Assembly: GCF_033568475.1 (NCBI RefSeq)
Contig: NC_133121.1
Span: 4,588,001-4,652,000, forward strand
From: Henckelia pumila
Lineage: Eukaryota; Streptophyta; Magnoliopsida; Lamiales; Gesneriaceae
DNA length: 64,000 bases
Direction of reading: 5' to 3'
The position numbers were made by a program, and so were the translations under genes. Below, one piece after another: positions 27,287 to 38,623 of this stretch (position 1 is its first letter; every line of letters starts with the position of its first letter). A model generated the notes under the pieces. The model had not been told where the DNA came from and searched no databases. It saw only the letters and a program-made list of their open reading frames with translations.

Positions 27287-27405
27287 GTCGATTGGAGAGA
27301 GCAGGTGGCAAGCTTGGTGAGCAGTCGATTGAGAGCAAGTGACGAGTTTGGTGAGCGTTCGTGTGAGAGCAGGTGACGAGCTCGGTGAGAGGTCGTGTGA
27401 GAGAT
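27287..27405. repeat. Minisatellite, about 3.5 units of 33-37 bp
   Basis: A unit of the form GTCG(AT/TG)TGAGAGCAG followed by GTGACGAGCTCGGTGAG recurs in tandem with point differences. It is GC-richer than its surroundings and lies inside the putative LTR fossil. Confidence 0.6.
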
Positions 27406-27435
27406 AAAACGAGTGAGTGAATATTGTCCGTTCAG

Positions 27436-28140
27436 GTGCTTATAATTCTTGTTGCATTGATTTTTGGGCAAAATGATAAACACAAAAGTTGTAGCATTTC
27501 ATCTTGGCTTTCCAACGCATCAAGAATCACTCAATTAAAAGTTAATATGAGAAAGTTATGCTCAAAATACCAGAGCTTCTCAACAACGGTCGAGGAGATG
27601 TCGACCGTTTGATTACTTATAGATCTTGATGTGTTGATTTCTAGAAAAAGTGGTGAACATAAAAAATTTGTATCCCTTCATCTTGGCTTCCCAACGCATC
27701 AAGAAGCACTTCATTTGAATTTCATATGAGAGAGATATGCTTGAAATATCGTGTCTGCTCCAAAACGTCCGAGGACAAAACAGGCGAGTGAATGTAGTCT
27801 GATCGAGTTATTATATCTCTTGATTTGTCGATTTTCAGTGGCAAAGTGATAAACATGAATATTGTAGATCTTTCTCTTAGATTTCAATGGAATCAATAAT
27901 CACTTCATTTCGAGTTTGTATGAGAGAAATATGCTCGAAGTACCAGACAATATATAGACTCGAGTTCTATCATCAAACTGTGCAGAACCAACAACTTCCA
28001 CTCAATATATCAGCAACTTAGGCTCTGATTCGGACTTCTACTTGTGAAGATGATTTGTAGATCATGTTCTTAGCTTTGCAACACATATTGAATCATTTCA
28101 TTTGGATAATAGAGCTGCGAGATATAACCATTAAATCAGA
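27436..28140. repeat. Degenerate tandem repeats of about 180-200 bp
   Basis: At least three, probably four, units share the order GATAAACA(C/T), TGTAG, CATCTTGGCTT(T/C)CCAACGC, ATCAAGAA, TCA(T/C)TT and TATGAGAGA(G/A)ATATGCT. They start near 27440, 27620, 27815 and, more decayed, 28025. They lie inside the putative LTR fossil. Confidence 0.6.
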
Positions 28141-28282
28141 GCTGATATGTCAATCAATTTGTCGTTTCAAATTAATCAAACACTAATCTTCCAAAATATG
28201 ATATTGCAACTGCACACTTAAGTAAAATATGTTAGAAACACTATCATCAAAATCAATATTGCTTGCATTTTTTGACCCAACA

Positions 28283-29600
28283 GTATCTATTATAATATAG
28301 TAAAGACACACATTAGTTAAATGTGTGTGTGTGTGTATATATACATATAACAAATTGCAAAAGTGGATAAAAGTGTTCGGTAAGTAAATTATTTTCACCA
28401 GAACTCCTTTATGCCAACATATTACTTTTATTTCAATGTGGGTTGGTTGATCCGTATCATAAATATATAAGAAAATTTTAACCTCACAAGTTCAGAAATT
28501 ACCCTTGCAGTGTGCATCTATGGATAGAAATTTATCAATATATGTGATATCCACTGAAAAATAGTGGACCTTACGTGTATTGATAAATCTCTACTTTTTT
28601 TATGTTTGTCGGAGTTGTGCCCGTACGTGTTGAATCTAATTTCCAAATATAAATTAATGAGACCGTCTCATTCTTTTTAATTACTAATGAGGTCGGAGGA
28701 TTTGACTTGTGACCATGAATACACAACACCAGCAAAGCAACTTTGAAACGTGTATGATTTGATGTTATATTATTATTTAACTTTTATTTAGAAGTTTAGA
28801 GTATGTTTTCTGTGACACGTTCAACGATCTATGTTTTTAGATGAGTCGAATTCAATATTTACACGCCAAAAAAAAGGATTAAAAAGTAATTATTTTCGTA
28901 CAAAATACCTTGTTTCATTTGAAAATCATCATATAATAAATTAATACATACATAACTATGGATATTGATGAATTGTCAATTTGAACATGTTCGCAAATTA
29001 TTCGAAAATAAACACTATCAATATATTACTCAACATACCGTCAAAATATATTTATTCAACATATAGTTATATTATTTTAATAAAATATTAAAGACCGTGA
29101 AACATCGAACAAAACTTATTTGGACAGAGCTCGACTCGAAAACCTCCTACATATTCAAATTCAAATCAAATTCGATAATTTAAAATATCAATCAAATATT
29201 TTTCGAGTCGACTCGATTCGTTTAAATAGTTCAATATAGTACGAGGACATTAATCTAACAATACCTGTTTTGCTTCATTAATGCTATCAAAATCAATATT
29301 ATATACGAATACATAATAATTACGGGGGTTACTAGTGTAGCTTTTTTTTTTTTTTTTTTTGTCTTTTAAAAATTTTTAGATAGCTATATCACTTCTAATA
29401 AAACAATAACATTAAAATACAATCATTTAGAAACAACGAAATTTATTACATATGAATAATTATCTCAATTATAAAAGGACGCAACGGGTGAGATTAGCTA
29501 CACTATAAAATGTAGTAGGAAGTAATATTTTTTTCTGAAATTATTCAATGTCAATACAGTTTAACCGGTAGCAGTTCGCAATTATTGGGGCCAGTCCAAG
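28283..29600. other. AT-rich intergenic DNA upstream of ATG13
   Basis: No gene seen. A short (TG)n run is at 28322-28336 and a T20 tract at 29342-29361. Around 29125-29220 are CTCGACTCGA-type motifs reminiscent of decayed plant repeats. The ATG13 promoter should be at the right-hand end. Confidence 0.45.
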
Positions 29601-30182
29601 GGTGTCAAAAATGTCCGAAATGTACAACTACAAAAAGTACAACTTCTCGAAGCGGCAGCAGTGATCCTCAATCATCATCACTGAGCTGATCATCTCATCT
29701 CCGCCAGATAATAAAAAGAAAAAGGAAAAAGAATGTTCTTTCTCTGTATAGAAACCTACAAAGCTGCGCCACGACTCTCTCTTCATCGGTCTTCTCCGGG
29801 AAATACAAAAGGCACCAATTTTTGAAGTCACCGGGGAGTCTTTATTGCAGAACTGTGAGTATTTGTGCCTGTTCTTGATTGATTTACTGGACACAAATGC
29901 GGCAGAGCTAGTACAGGCGTTCAGGGAGGAAAAAAATACCCATTTGATTTTTTGAAATTCCTTGATAGAACAGTCTGTGGGTTTTCTATGTATACCCTCG
30001 AGTGATTTGATGATTTCAAGCTTACTTTCTTTTGCGGGGCAGTTTCTGGATGTGTTTTGAAGTTCAGTTTTCTGCCTATGATCTGATGTCGAAGTTTTAG
30101 ATTTGGGTTGTTTAGAATTTTGTTTCTTGTTGAGGATTTTGATTGCCAAGTTCTTTTGTGTTTGTTTATTTTGATAGGATCT
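29601..30182 (+). promoter_or_regulatory. 5' leader of ATG13 with a probable UTR intron
   Basis: A donor AACT|GTGAGT at 29854/29855 and an acceptor TTGATAG|GATCT at 30177/30178 would remove a 323-nt intron and leave only five bases before the ATG13 start codon. Leader introns are common in plant genes of this type. The transcription start itself cannot be placed. Confidence 0.5.
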
Positions 30183-33100
30183 ATGGCTACATATCATGGA
30201 AACAATGCCAATTCAGAACCCGCGAGAATGGAACAGATAATCACTGAATTCTTTGCTAAAAGCCTACACATAATACTGGAATCGCGGTGCCCATATGTTT
30301 CTTCACGGAATTACAGCGGTGAACAAGTTTTATCCTCCCCTTCACCGTCCTCTTCGTCGTCTTCATCATCGAGTTTTAGGCCGAGGGATAAGTGGTTTAA
30401 TTTGGCCCTTCGGGATTGTCCTGCTGCATTAGAAAATATAGATTTTTGGCGGCAGAGTAATCTTGAACCCATGATAGTCGATGTCTTTTTGGTGCAGAGA
30501 CCAAGAAGCTGGGACCCCTTGAATTGTTCCCCTAAAAGAATGCTTGTGCAGAATATATGGGGAAAAGAGAGGTATTGTTATGGTTCTGATAATGATGAAT
30601 TTGGGCGTGAGGCAAATAACGAGAAGATAATTGAGAGGTGGATTTTGCAATGTGAGAGTAAGAAGACTGGTGCTAATGTGGGTGGCTCATCGGGTAGTAA
30701 GAGATCAACTTGCACAAGCTCTCATGCTCTATACAAGAAGTCAATATTGTTGTTACGATCTCTGTATGCAACCGTTAGGCTCCTGCCAGCTTACAAGTTG
30801 TTCCGTGATCTTATTTCATCAGCACAAATTCGATTCTATAATCTTGGGCACCGGGTTTCATCTTTTGTGGAGCCATTTACCCCTAAGGAGGAGGAAGATA
30901 TGCAGCATTTTGTGTTCTCTCCCATTGATACTTCTTCTGGTAGGCTTTGCCTCTCAGTTGCATATCGTTCATCAGTATTGGATGTAAGTTCTGAGCCATC
31001 AACTCCTATATCCCCACAATTCATACCTGAATATGTTGGAAGCCCAATGGCAGAACCACTTAAAAGGTTTCCATCATATCCTATATCACAAAGCTCCCCA
31101 TCTCCATCACCATTTGGTAGGCGGCATAGCTGGAGTTATGACATATATAGAGCATCACCACCTTCGGTAAACCCCACACCTTCACCCACATATTCTGAAC
31201 CCCATGCTTCAACATTAAAAAAGCATAACTGTCGTCTTCCCCCTGCAAGCTTACCTCGTAATTTGCCCAGTGAAACAACTGCCATTCATTTGAAAAATCC
31301 AAGTTATGACGAGTATTGGCCTTCCCTTGTATTTTCACCGTCTCCATCTCCATCACCACCAACCTATATCCCTGGCAGTCATTTATCAAAAGCTCTTTTA
31401 CGGTCTGAAAGTGCCCCAGTTAGTATACCTGCATCAAGGCTTTCTAGCCACCCTTCAGTGCCCAACAATCAATTAATGCCTCTTTCTCCTCCTATGAAAG
31501 CTACTCGAGTCACTGTTATCAAGCAAGTTGCACATACAGGCCTTCATACTGCCAATTCAACAGTTGACAAGGTATACTGTAGTTTATTTGTCCTTTTAAA
31601 ATATCACCAAATGGTTTAACCAGCAGTGTTGTTTGCTTTTGCAGTTGTCTCCTTTCAGCAAGGATGAGCCTGGAAAGATGTCTGCAGTGAAACCATCATC
31701 AAATAGCTCTCCTTCAAAATCATTCTCTAGAAGTTCCAGCAGGTTATCTTTTCAGGACGAGTATGATGATTCTGAATTTTCTGGGCCATTTTTTGTAGAT
31801 GATGACGACATGATAGATCCACTTTCCAGGTAATCATGAAACATTTTTTTTTATTTAATTCCGTTCCTTCAAGGTGCAAAAAAATATGTTGTTCATCTAT
31901 CTTTTGAATATTAAAGGTTCGCCTGTTCTATTCTCATGTTGTGTTTATGATGGTGGAATCAATTTTATTTGCATGCAGATAGATTAAGTGATTTGAGCTT
32001 CAGGCAGCTTCAGTTGGAAAGAAAAAAATTGAAATAAAATGTAATGAAAAATGAATTTTAATCTTCCTAGATAAGAAATACTTTCATACTAAACCCATTT
32101 TTCAGAGAATTTTATGTAGGAGTTACAAACCCTTTTGCTTTCCTTGTACAAACAGTGCCACACCAGTCTTTAGTAGCTCCTTCTAACGAGAATTGTTGGA
32201 AAGTGCTGGTTATTAATGTTCCATGATGAAGTTCATTTTTTTATATTATTTTAATCATGCCAAGTCATTGTTGCATTGCAGTCAGCACCATATAGCTATT
32301 CCGCTTGTGAATTTGTTAATTCGTAGGAATAACGATTGACTAGATTAAATACAACCGCTTGTGTTTGTGTTGTCTAGATTCATCAATTTCACTAATTTGA
32401 ATGCTACCTTGAATTTAAATCTTTTTTTTTAAATTTAAATTTTGATCGCTTGTATCTTGATTGATTTATTGGTAAGAGTTAATTTAGAACGATTGTGTCT
32501 AATTAACTAAAATTAAAGGAATTAAATTTTCAATGATGAATATTCAATGTGAATTGATTATTTTTGGAGAATCAATGATCGAGTGAATAACTTCAAGGGT
32601 GTAGTTGACCGATACCAAGACTTGTTTTTAATTGATTTTTTCATTATACTTTTGATCTTGCCTGCTAGTTAATAAAATTTAGTTTAATCTGATTTTAATT
32701 ATTAGTTGTTAATTTAAAAATCCAAAACCCCCTTTTTTAATTTATTTTCAGTATTTTTAATAACACAATTAAATTCACTTTCCTCGTGGGAACGATCCCT
32801 ACTCTCGCTACTACATGTTTATTTAGTTAATCTGAGTTGGGTTAATTTGAGCGTGATACGACTAAGCGCTACCACTGGGCGCTAGAGGGCCGTTCAAAAA
32901 AGTAACAGACCATGATACCAGCTGCAAAATATAGCTGAGATTAAGTATTGATGTTTATTTCCTTGCGAGGATCAGACTGCTAAATATGTCAAAACTTTAA
33001 ATCTTGTTTTGTTTCCCATTCTTTGAGGTTTTAAGGTATAGTCATTCACTTGGTTGATGTTAAACTTATTGCGATGGTTGTTCCAGGCCTGGTTCATTCG

Positions 33101-33462
33101 ATCAGCCGCACCATCCAATGGTGCCCCACGAGCCTGGTGGGCTTCTCATGGTTAGAAAATCACAAGATGCTGCAGTTGGTGCTCTGGTTCAAATGCTGAA
33201 GAAAGCGCCACCTCTTCGCCAAGACCTCTCTTTTACAACAGATTTTCTGCAAGATTCCAAGCTTAAGACACCACCAACGAACTGCAATCAAGATTCAAAT
33301 GAAATTTCTGAAAAGTCCAATATACTGCAGTCTGCTTCTACAAATCTTACATCTTCTGGACTTGCTTCATCAAAGACCACATCTGATGCTTTAGACGAGC
33401 TTCGTGGGTACAGAGAGTTGAAGGACTTGCTGTTGAAGCAAGGTAAAGTTTCTCAGCAATAG
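30183..33462 (+). CDS. ATG13: Autophagy-related protein 13 (ATG1 kinase complex regulator)
   Basis: Regulatory subunit of the ATG1-ATG13 kinase complex, which starts autophagosome formation in the cytosol when TOR signalling falls. Coding exons 30183-31571, 31645-31829 and 33087-33462 keep frame and give 649 residues (Arabidopsis ATG13a ~603). The N-terminal HORMA domain covers about residues 10-245: MEQIITEFFAKSLHIILESR at its start, WFNLALRDCP, IVDVFLVQ, ERWILQCE and LLPAYKLFRDL. The rest is low-complexity and Ser/Pro-rich (FSPSPSPSPPTY, SLSPP-like clusters), the expected disordered and heavily phosphorylated tail. A run of nine Ser interrupts the N-terminal part (30345-30373). The C-terminus has DAAVGALVQMLKKAPPLRQD, a segment conserved in plant ATG13. 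The start is the first ATG after the probable leader intron. The 1.26-kb last intron carries repeat-like DNA. Confidence 0.95.
32315..32930. mobile_element. Possible LTR-retroelement remnant in the last ATG13 intron
   Basis: The segment with AACGATTGACTAGATTAA, CTCGTGGGAACGATCC and CTACTCTCGCTACTACATG resembles non-coding end regions I remember from plant Ty3/gypsy-type elements. No LTR pair, target duplication or coding part is present, so this is at most a worn fragment. It lies entirely within the intron 31830-33086. Confidence 0.3.
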
Positions 33463-34079
33463 GCTGTCCTCTTTTACCAAAGAGGACGTGTGTGCAAGAA
33501 TAAAGGAAGCTTCCAAGGTTCTCTTGCTACATATTGAAACATCCGTGTAGCATTTTCTTTGTGGTGCCAAGGTTCTTTGAAATTGAAACTACAGAGGATC
33601 TCGTTTGTTCCAACCCCATTTCTATTTGTACAGTTTCTAGTAAAAATATGCGAGGCCTATTTCTTATCTAATCTAATGCTTTCTGTAAGAGTTTGACTCG
33701 AGCAAATAAACTATGTGCTTGTATTGAGGTGTGCGGAACTCACTGGTATTGGCCAAGGCATTTGTAATGCTCTGATGTACATAATAGTTGTATACATATA
33801 CAGTCGGAGAACAACACTAGCGTGAAATTTTATTATACAATCAAAAGTTTTATTCCTCATAGCTCCCGACTTCATTCGGTTTTGTATGAAATGTGTAAAT
33901 GGGCTCAATGAGGTGAACATGGTGGTAAGTGACTACTTGCCTTGCTCTAATTTTCATTTGTTAATGTCCCATCTGGCACACGCTGTGCTCCGAATGAATA
34001 AGTTGCGGAAAATAATAGAAATCTCTCTTCTTGTCCTCTGTTTTTTAGAGGCATTATAGGCACCACAATATTGGAAGTT

Positions 34080-34125
<46 letters not shown>

Positions 34126-34672
34126 TTGGAAACTCTCCATCTATCCATCACTAGGAAAATTTCATGTTTGTCATATGTTCAATCTATTGTTGCTATGGAT
34201 GGATTGTGGAATAGGAAGGGGCGAAACCAGAAATTCGGAGGAGGGGCGAATGTAACTAAGGAAAGGAGATTGTATAAAATAGGATGGGGGTGGGAATTGG
34301 ACTCTGAGTCTTACATCACATGAAATATTATGCAAAAATATTCAAGTTTTCTTCATTTGAAAGGGGTGATAGACTTTCCTAGTTTCACATTCAGATGCAC
34401 TTTCAGTATCCCTTGGTGAAGAAATGGTACGTATAAGACTCGTAGTCTCGTTACGATGTACGTTTTCTCCCAAGATTCTATCATTTGATTGCTCAGATTT
34501 GGGACATTTTGGTAAATTAAATCAAACATAAACCCCCCAGGTACGTGAGAATCATTCAAAACCAAATGTCACGAAACAAAATCTATCAACCATAATTACT
34601 GGAAAACATGACCAAAAAGTTTTTAAAACGAGCTATATAATTTTTTTTACTCGGTATTAGCTATGGCAATAG
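33463..34672. other. Intergenic region between convergent ATG13 and NAGK
   Basis: Contains both 3' UTRs. A poly-A tract runs into (CA)n at about 34088-34126. At 34216-34250 the sequence AGGGGCGAAACCAGAAATTC followed by GGAGGAGGGGCGAA resembles one end of a plant hAT element of the CAGGGGCGGA type, but I see no matching second end. No coding frame is convincing. Confidence 0.5.
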
Positions 34673-35710
34673 CTAGCCGGTGATCATCGTTCCAGCTCCT
34701 TCACCAGTGAGAATCTCGAGGAGCAAAGAATGCTTCAACCGGCCGTCGATTATACTTGTAGTTCGAACCCCTTGAGCCAAAGACCTCACGCAGCAACCAA
34801 CTTTCGGGATCATCCCACCCGCAATCTTGCCATCTTCCACCATCTTCTTCACCCCTTTAATGTCAACTTCCTTCACCAAACTATTGGGATCATCCCGATT
34901 TTCTAATATTCCAGCCACATCTGTCAAAAGTATCAACTTCTCGGCAGACAAAGCTGCTGCCAATTCTCCAGCAGCTGTGTCAGCATTAATATTATATTTC
35001 TGTCCACTCGCATCAGCTGCCACAGAGGCAATCACAGGGATGTGGTTATTGTCGACAAGTGGTCGGAGAGTAATTGGATCGATACTAGCTATGTCTCCTA
35101 CAAACCCGAGCTGTGATGCATTCGGAGATGGCCGAGCAGTTATAAGTCTGCCATCTATCCCTGATAACCCAACTGCAGTGCCACCGGCTTTGTTAATCAG
35201 CGCCACAAGATCCTTATTCACTTTAAACAAAACCATCGAAACAATTTCCATGGTGGGTGCATCAGTGACGCGGAGGCCATTGACAAATTTTGGTTCGATG
35301 CCTAGTTTGCCAAGCCACCGGTTAATCATGGGCCCACCTCCATGTACAAAGACTATACGCATGCCAACACAAGAAAGGAGCACAATATCAGCAATGACAG
35401 ATGCCTGGAGGGCCTCGGACATCATTGCTGCTCCCCCATATTTGACGACGATTGTCTTGCCTCGGAATTTCTGAATGTAGGGCAATGCTTCGGATAAAAT
35501 CTCAACTCGGGTTTGTGCAGAGGTGGAATCTTTCGAAATCCCCGATGCTAATACTGAGTGTGCTGATGATATGACGAGTGGACATCTCTTAACGGCATCG
35601 AATTTCTTGACAGGCACCGAGTTGCGGAACGGGAAAGCAGAACCATTAGAATTTCCGGCGAATAAATAATGTGGAGACTTGGCAGGCAGAGTCGTTTTGG
35701 CAGCTAACAT
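34673..35710 (-). CDS. NAGK: Acetylglutamate kinase, chloroplastic
   Basis: Phosphorylates N-acetyl-L-glutamate with ATP, the second and feedback-controlled step of arginine synthesis in plastids. It is one uninterrupted 345-residue frame, matching the ~347-residue Arabidopsis enzyme, also intronless in the coding part. Residues 1 to about 60 are Ser/Ala/Lys-rich and poor in acidic residues, a plastid transit peptide. The kinase fold begins with the glycine-rich VVKYGGAAM (Lys90), then HGGGP (123-127), the substrate loop [29 protein letters not shown] and GGMIPKV with Lys303. In plants the signal protein PII binds this enzyme and relieves arginine inhibition; nothing in the sequence argues against that here. 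Its stop lies 1.2 kb from that of convergent ATG13. A leader intron is likely (donor near 36154, acceptor CTTTGTAG|CGGG at 35741/35740). Confidence 0.97.
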   Translation of the reverse strand: MLAAKTTLPAKSPHYLFAGNSNGSAFPFRNSVPVKKFDAVKRCPLVISSAHSVLASGISKDSTSAQTRVEILSEALPYIQKFRGKTIVVKYGGAAMMSEALQASVIADIVLLSCVGMRIVFVHGGGPMINRWLGKLGIEPKFVNGLRVTDAPTMEIVSMVLFKVNKDLVALINKAGGTAVGLSGIDGRLITARPSPNASQLGFVGDIASIDPITLRPLVDNNHIPVIASVAADASGQKYNINADTAAGELAAALSAEKLILLTDVAGILENRDDPNSLVKEVDIKGVKKMVEDGKIAGGMIPKVGCCVRSLAQGVRTTSIIDGRLKHSLLLEILTGEGAGTMITG

Positions 35711-36300
35711 TGCTTCTTGGAATGTTTAGAGAAATGCCCGCTACAAAGTTAAGATAAGCAATTTTTTATCAGTCTACACACTAGCATTTGTTAACACTTT
35801 AACATGAAGTGAGCAAAGTATTAAACTTTTTCTTCGTTTTCATCTCCTATTTGGAATGCAAATCAGTATCTCCAGTTTTCATCTCATAACCTTGTCAGAT
35901 ACCGAATCACAAAAAAGATGCAATCAAGTACCACCAACTTAAACATACAAAGAAATTATTTTTTAACCATATAAGAAACAAGTAAAGGCCAAAAAGCTCA
36001 AAAAAGAATCTGCAAAACACCATGTTTAACTTAAATGCTAAACACAACCAAATGCAAAAGGGACAAAAAAGAAATTGCAAAATAAAGCAAACCAAACCCC
36101 AAATTGTTCCCATAAATCATCATGAGACACTACAGACTGGAAAATTGATCTAACCTTAGTTCAAGATAGAGCTGACGATTTGATCCGCGGGGTTCCCCTT
36201 CTCTGCTAAGGGTTTAGAACTGGCGGTGGACTGGTGGAGTGGGGAAGAACTAAGAATTGGGGTTTTATTTTACACTCGGACTGTGCATTCCATTTTATAA
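35711..36300 (-). promoter_or_regulatory. 5' leader intron and promoter region of NAGK
   Basis: Read on the minus strand, ACTAAG|GTTAGATC near 36154 is a good donor and CTTTGTAG|CGGGC at 35741/35740 a good acceptor, giving a leader intron of roughly 415 nt. The GC-richer block at 36180-36250 is probably the 5' UTR and core promoter. Confidence 0.45.
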
Positions 36301-36548
36301 TAGAAATCGTTTTATTCTAATATTTTTTCCCAACATTCTGTATATAAATATTTTTTACGAGTATTTTAGACGCATACCACCAATCTTTGTCCATATTTCT
36401 TTCAACTAAATCTAAAGATTTGGTAAATAATTTTAAACAACGCATAAAAAAAATTATATTTAAACAATTATTTTAAAAATTAAATATATTCAACAACAAA
36501 ATAATATCAATATATCATATACGCCTACGCGGTGATTAGTAATGTCAA

Positions 36549-37042
36549 TGTTCTAAAAAGCGGTGAGCGATAGGCGGGCGGTCACCCACCGCCTAGCTCC
36601 TGACGCCTGCCTAGGCGGTTTTTTATTTTTAGGCTAAATATTTTATTATTCTAGTCTTATCCATCTTATTATTTCTCAAATAATTCTTCTTTATCGAATT
36701 CATATGTCTAAGCGGTGTTTTTTAGTCTAAATATCTAATTATTCTTGTTCATCTAATATATCTCCAATAATTCATCTTTATCGAATTCAAACTTGAAATA
36801 CATGATATATTTCTCATCTTCATCCGCTACAAATTGATGAACAAATATGTCAAATAATCTTTATTAAAAAAATTAAAATAAAAAAATAAATAAGTTATAT
36901 ATATGTTACTCAAGTCGGCCGTTAGGCGGCTTTTGAGGTGATTAGGCGTCCTAGATGACAAATTAATATAATAACTATCAAAAGTTTCAACTGTCTAAAA
37001 ATCGAAACGGTGGACAAACGTATAGCGCCACCTTTTAGAATA
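36549..37042. mobile_element. MITE with ~20-bp inverted ends and internal TAGGCGG motifs
   Basis: The left end TGTTCTAAAAAGCGGTGAGC and the complement of the right end, TATTCTAAAAGGTGGCGC, match at most positions. Near both ends, blocks with variants of CTAGGCGG and GGCGTCCTAG form extra pairing. It is about 494 bp and has no coding capacity. Superfamily is uncertain because no clean target duplication is visible. Confidence 0.55.
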
Positions 37043-37131
37043 CTGAGTATTATATCTTAACATGTGTGACACGCTACTATTGTTATATAATACCAATTAC
37101 CGGACACATGTTTTGTGTTAACATAATATAT

Positions 37132-37308
37132 ACTAGCCGCATTGCACGCATTGCGTGTATAATATTGTATACAAATATTATTTTCTGTGTGTATATAATA
37201 TATATTTTTTTTTTTTGCAATTTGAAAATTTTGCGGGGGTTTTTTTTTATCAAAAAATTAGTATATTAAGAGACCACTAAGATGTTCTTGATTTATATAT
37301 AGTATAGA
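37132..37308 (-). mobile_element. Miniature Helitron-like element
   Basis: Read on the minus strand it starts TCTATACTATATATAAATCA, a typical plant Helitron 5' start, and ends CTAGT. A hairpin CACGC-AAT-GCGTG lies about seven bases before the end. The base before TC is A, as expected. It is 177 bp and non-coding. The base after CTAGT is A rather than the usual T, a feature shared by the other Helitron-like ends in this window. Confidence 0.5.
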
Positions 37309-37345
37309 TTTTCACGTATTTTATTTTGAAAGTTTCGATTTATTT

Positions 37346-37570
37346 TTTGTAAAAGGGTTGACCCCGAAGGGGACTCCATTCCACACGAGTCAGAGGCTCA
37401 TTGGCTCATGCGGAGGGTAAATCGAGGGATGTGCACGAGCGGCAGAGACCTGAAAGAGGGAGCACATGGCTCAATCCCCAAAGGATATCCCCCACAATAT
37501 TTCAGTAGGGAATATGCTCCACACGAGGATCGAACCCGCAACGCTGGTGAATTTCTTCCCACGTCACCTC
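37346..37570 (-). mobile_element. tRNA-derived SINE with a perfect 16-bp target duplication
   Basis: AAGTTTCGATTTATTT occurs at 37330-37345 and identically at 37571-37586. Between them is a GC-rich 225-bp body. On the minus strand it carries a pol III B-box-like GCGGGTTCGATCCTC (37525-37539 complement) and an A-box-like AGGTGACGTGGG close to the 5' end, and ends CCCTTTTACAAA. This is the structure of a plant SINE mobilised by a LINE. The small open frame at 37408-37617 is not a gene. Confidence 0.75.
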
Positions 37571-37586
37571 AAGTTTCGATTTATTT

Positions 37587-38093
37587 AATAAATAAGACAT
37601 GGAATATAGTAACATAAGTTTTATAATATTAAAATATGAAAACATAAGAGATGTGTAATAAAAATAAATACGTGAAAGAACATTTTTGAATTAAGAAAAA
37701 AGACTTTACTTTCAACCCTCTTGTTTATTAGTACTAGTGGAATTAAGGGGCACACCCATTATATGTGTTATATAACATGTGGAAAAGATATTAGTTTTGT
37801 TTATTTTTTGAAAAAATAATAGCTATTTAAAAAAAATATTCGATTTTTCGTGTAATAATTAACTTTAAAAAATAATAATTTTTAGCAGCGACTTTTTTTT
37901 TCCGAATTATTTTTGAATCAAACAACGAAAAGATGCTCCCTCGTTTTAGGTGGTCAATACTCAATATCAAGGAATGCTCCCTCTTTATATTATATAATAA
38001 TAATAATAATAATAAGAATAATAATAATATAGATATTATAGATAGATATATAATAATTTTCTTACATTATCCGAAATAAAATAATATATATAT
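37587..38093. other. AT-rich DNA left of the copia element; a worn Helitron-like end
   Basis: At 37732 ACTAGTGG begins a sequence resembling the reverse of a Helitron 3' end. A segment starting GTGAAAGAACATTT at 37671 has a relative at 44398, and TATATAATAATTTTCTTACA at 38046 has one at 44468, on the two sides of the copia element. A (TAA)n run is at 38000-38030. No gene seen. Confidence 0.4.
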
Positions 38094-38362
38094 TGTTGAA
38101 AAATATTATTATTATTAATATTATGTTGAATATTGAATGTTGAATATTGAGTTGTAAAATGTGGAAAATTAGTGTGTGATGATGTAGATGATGATGTATT
38201 TATTTTTGGACTAATCTCAAATGTGGATCTATAAATAGGTCTTCATTTGTGATGAAAAATACAATTGAATTGAGAAAAAAATATTTGTGAAGTGTAGAGT
38301 TTGATATATTTTGAGTTTTGGAGTTTTTACTTTTTACCATAAATTTTTACTTTTTCACAACA
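38094..38362 (+). repeat. 5' LTR of the copia element
   Basis: 269 bp, TGTTGAA to CACAACA. Contains a TATAAATAG promoter motif near 38231 and short tandem TGTTGAATAT-type units near its left end. Confidence 0.93.
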
Positions 38363-38623
38363 CGTTATCAGCACGATCGCTCGAAGATTTCCGACGCTCC
38401 AAAACACAAAGAGAAGATAAAAAATATTTAACATGTAAGAATTTTTATTTTACTGTTTATATATTTTTATTGTGTATATATTTAATATATAATATAATGT
38501 TATGTTTTTTTAAAAAACTTGTTATAAATCCTGGGAGGATGTTAAGACGACATCCCACACTTTCGGTAAGGGATACGACAAGTATAAAAGCCTCTAAAGT
38601 TTTTAAACATTATAATCATATTT

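Larger units (their letters stand above)
26329..28282. mobile_element. Fossil LTR-type element, possibly a solo LTR
   Basis: Bounded by TGTTGGG at 26329 and CCCAACA ending at 28282, the short inverted ends usual for plant LTRs. Flanking 5-mers GTATT and GTATC match at 4 of 5 bases, a plausible worn target duplication. A TATTTATAG motif near 27137 could be an LTR TATA box. The body has no gag or pol, a GC-richer minisatellite (27287-27405) and degenerate ~180-200-bp repeats (27436-28140). The best reading is an old solo LTR of about 1.95 kb or a large non-coding LTR derivative; the family is not known. It is a fossil without coding capacity. Confidence 0.45.

Noticed and set aside
29628-30197. 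189-residue open frame on the minus strand at the ATG13 leader
   Set aside because: Low-complexity translation of the ATG13 leader and intron; no domain resemblance.
34216-34330. Possible hAT element starting AGGGGCGAAACCAG
   Set aside because: Only one end is recognisable; no matching terminal repeat or target duplication was found nearby.
34827-35474. 215-residue open frame on the plus strand
   Set aside because: It lies antisense to the conserved NAGK coding sequence and has no family resemblance; it is a shadow frame.
37525-37539. tRNA gene suggested by the B-box GGTTCGATCC
   Set aside because: No acceptor stem, anticodon loop or T-arm pairing could be formed; it is the promoter remnant of a SINE.
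37408-37617. 69-residue open frame with GC-rich codons
   Set aside because: It lies in the SINE body and crosses its target duplication.
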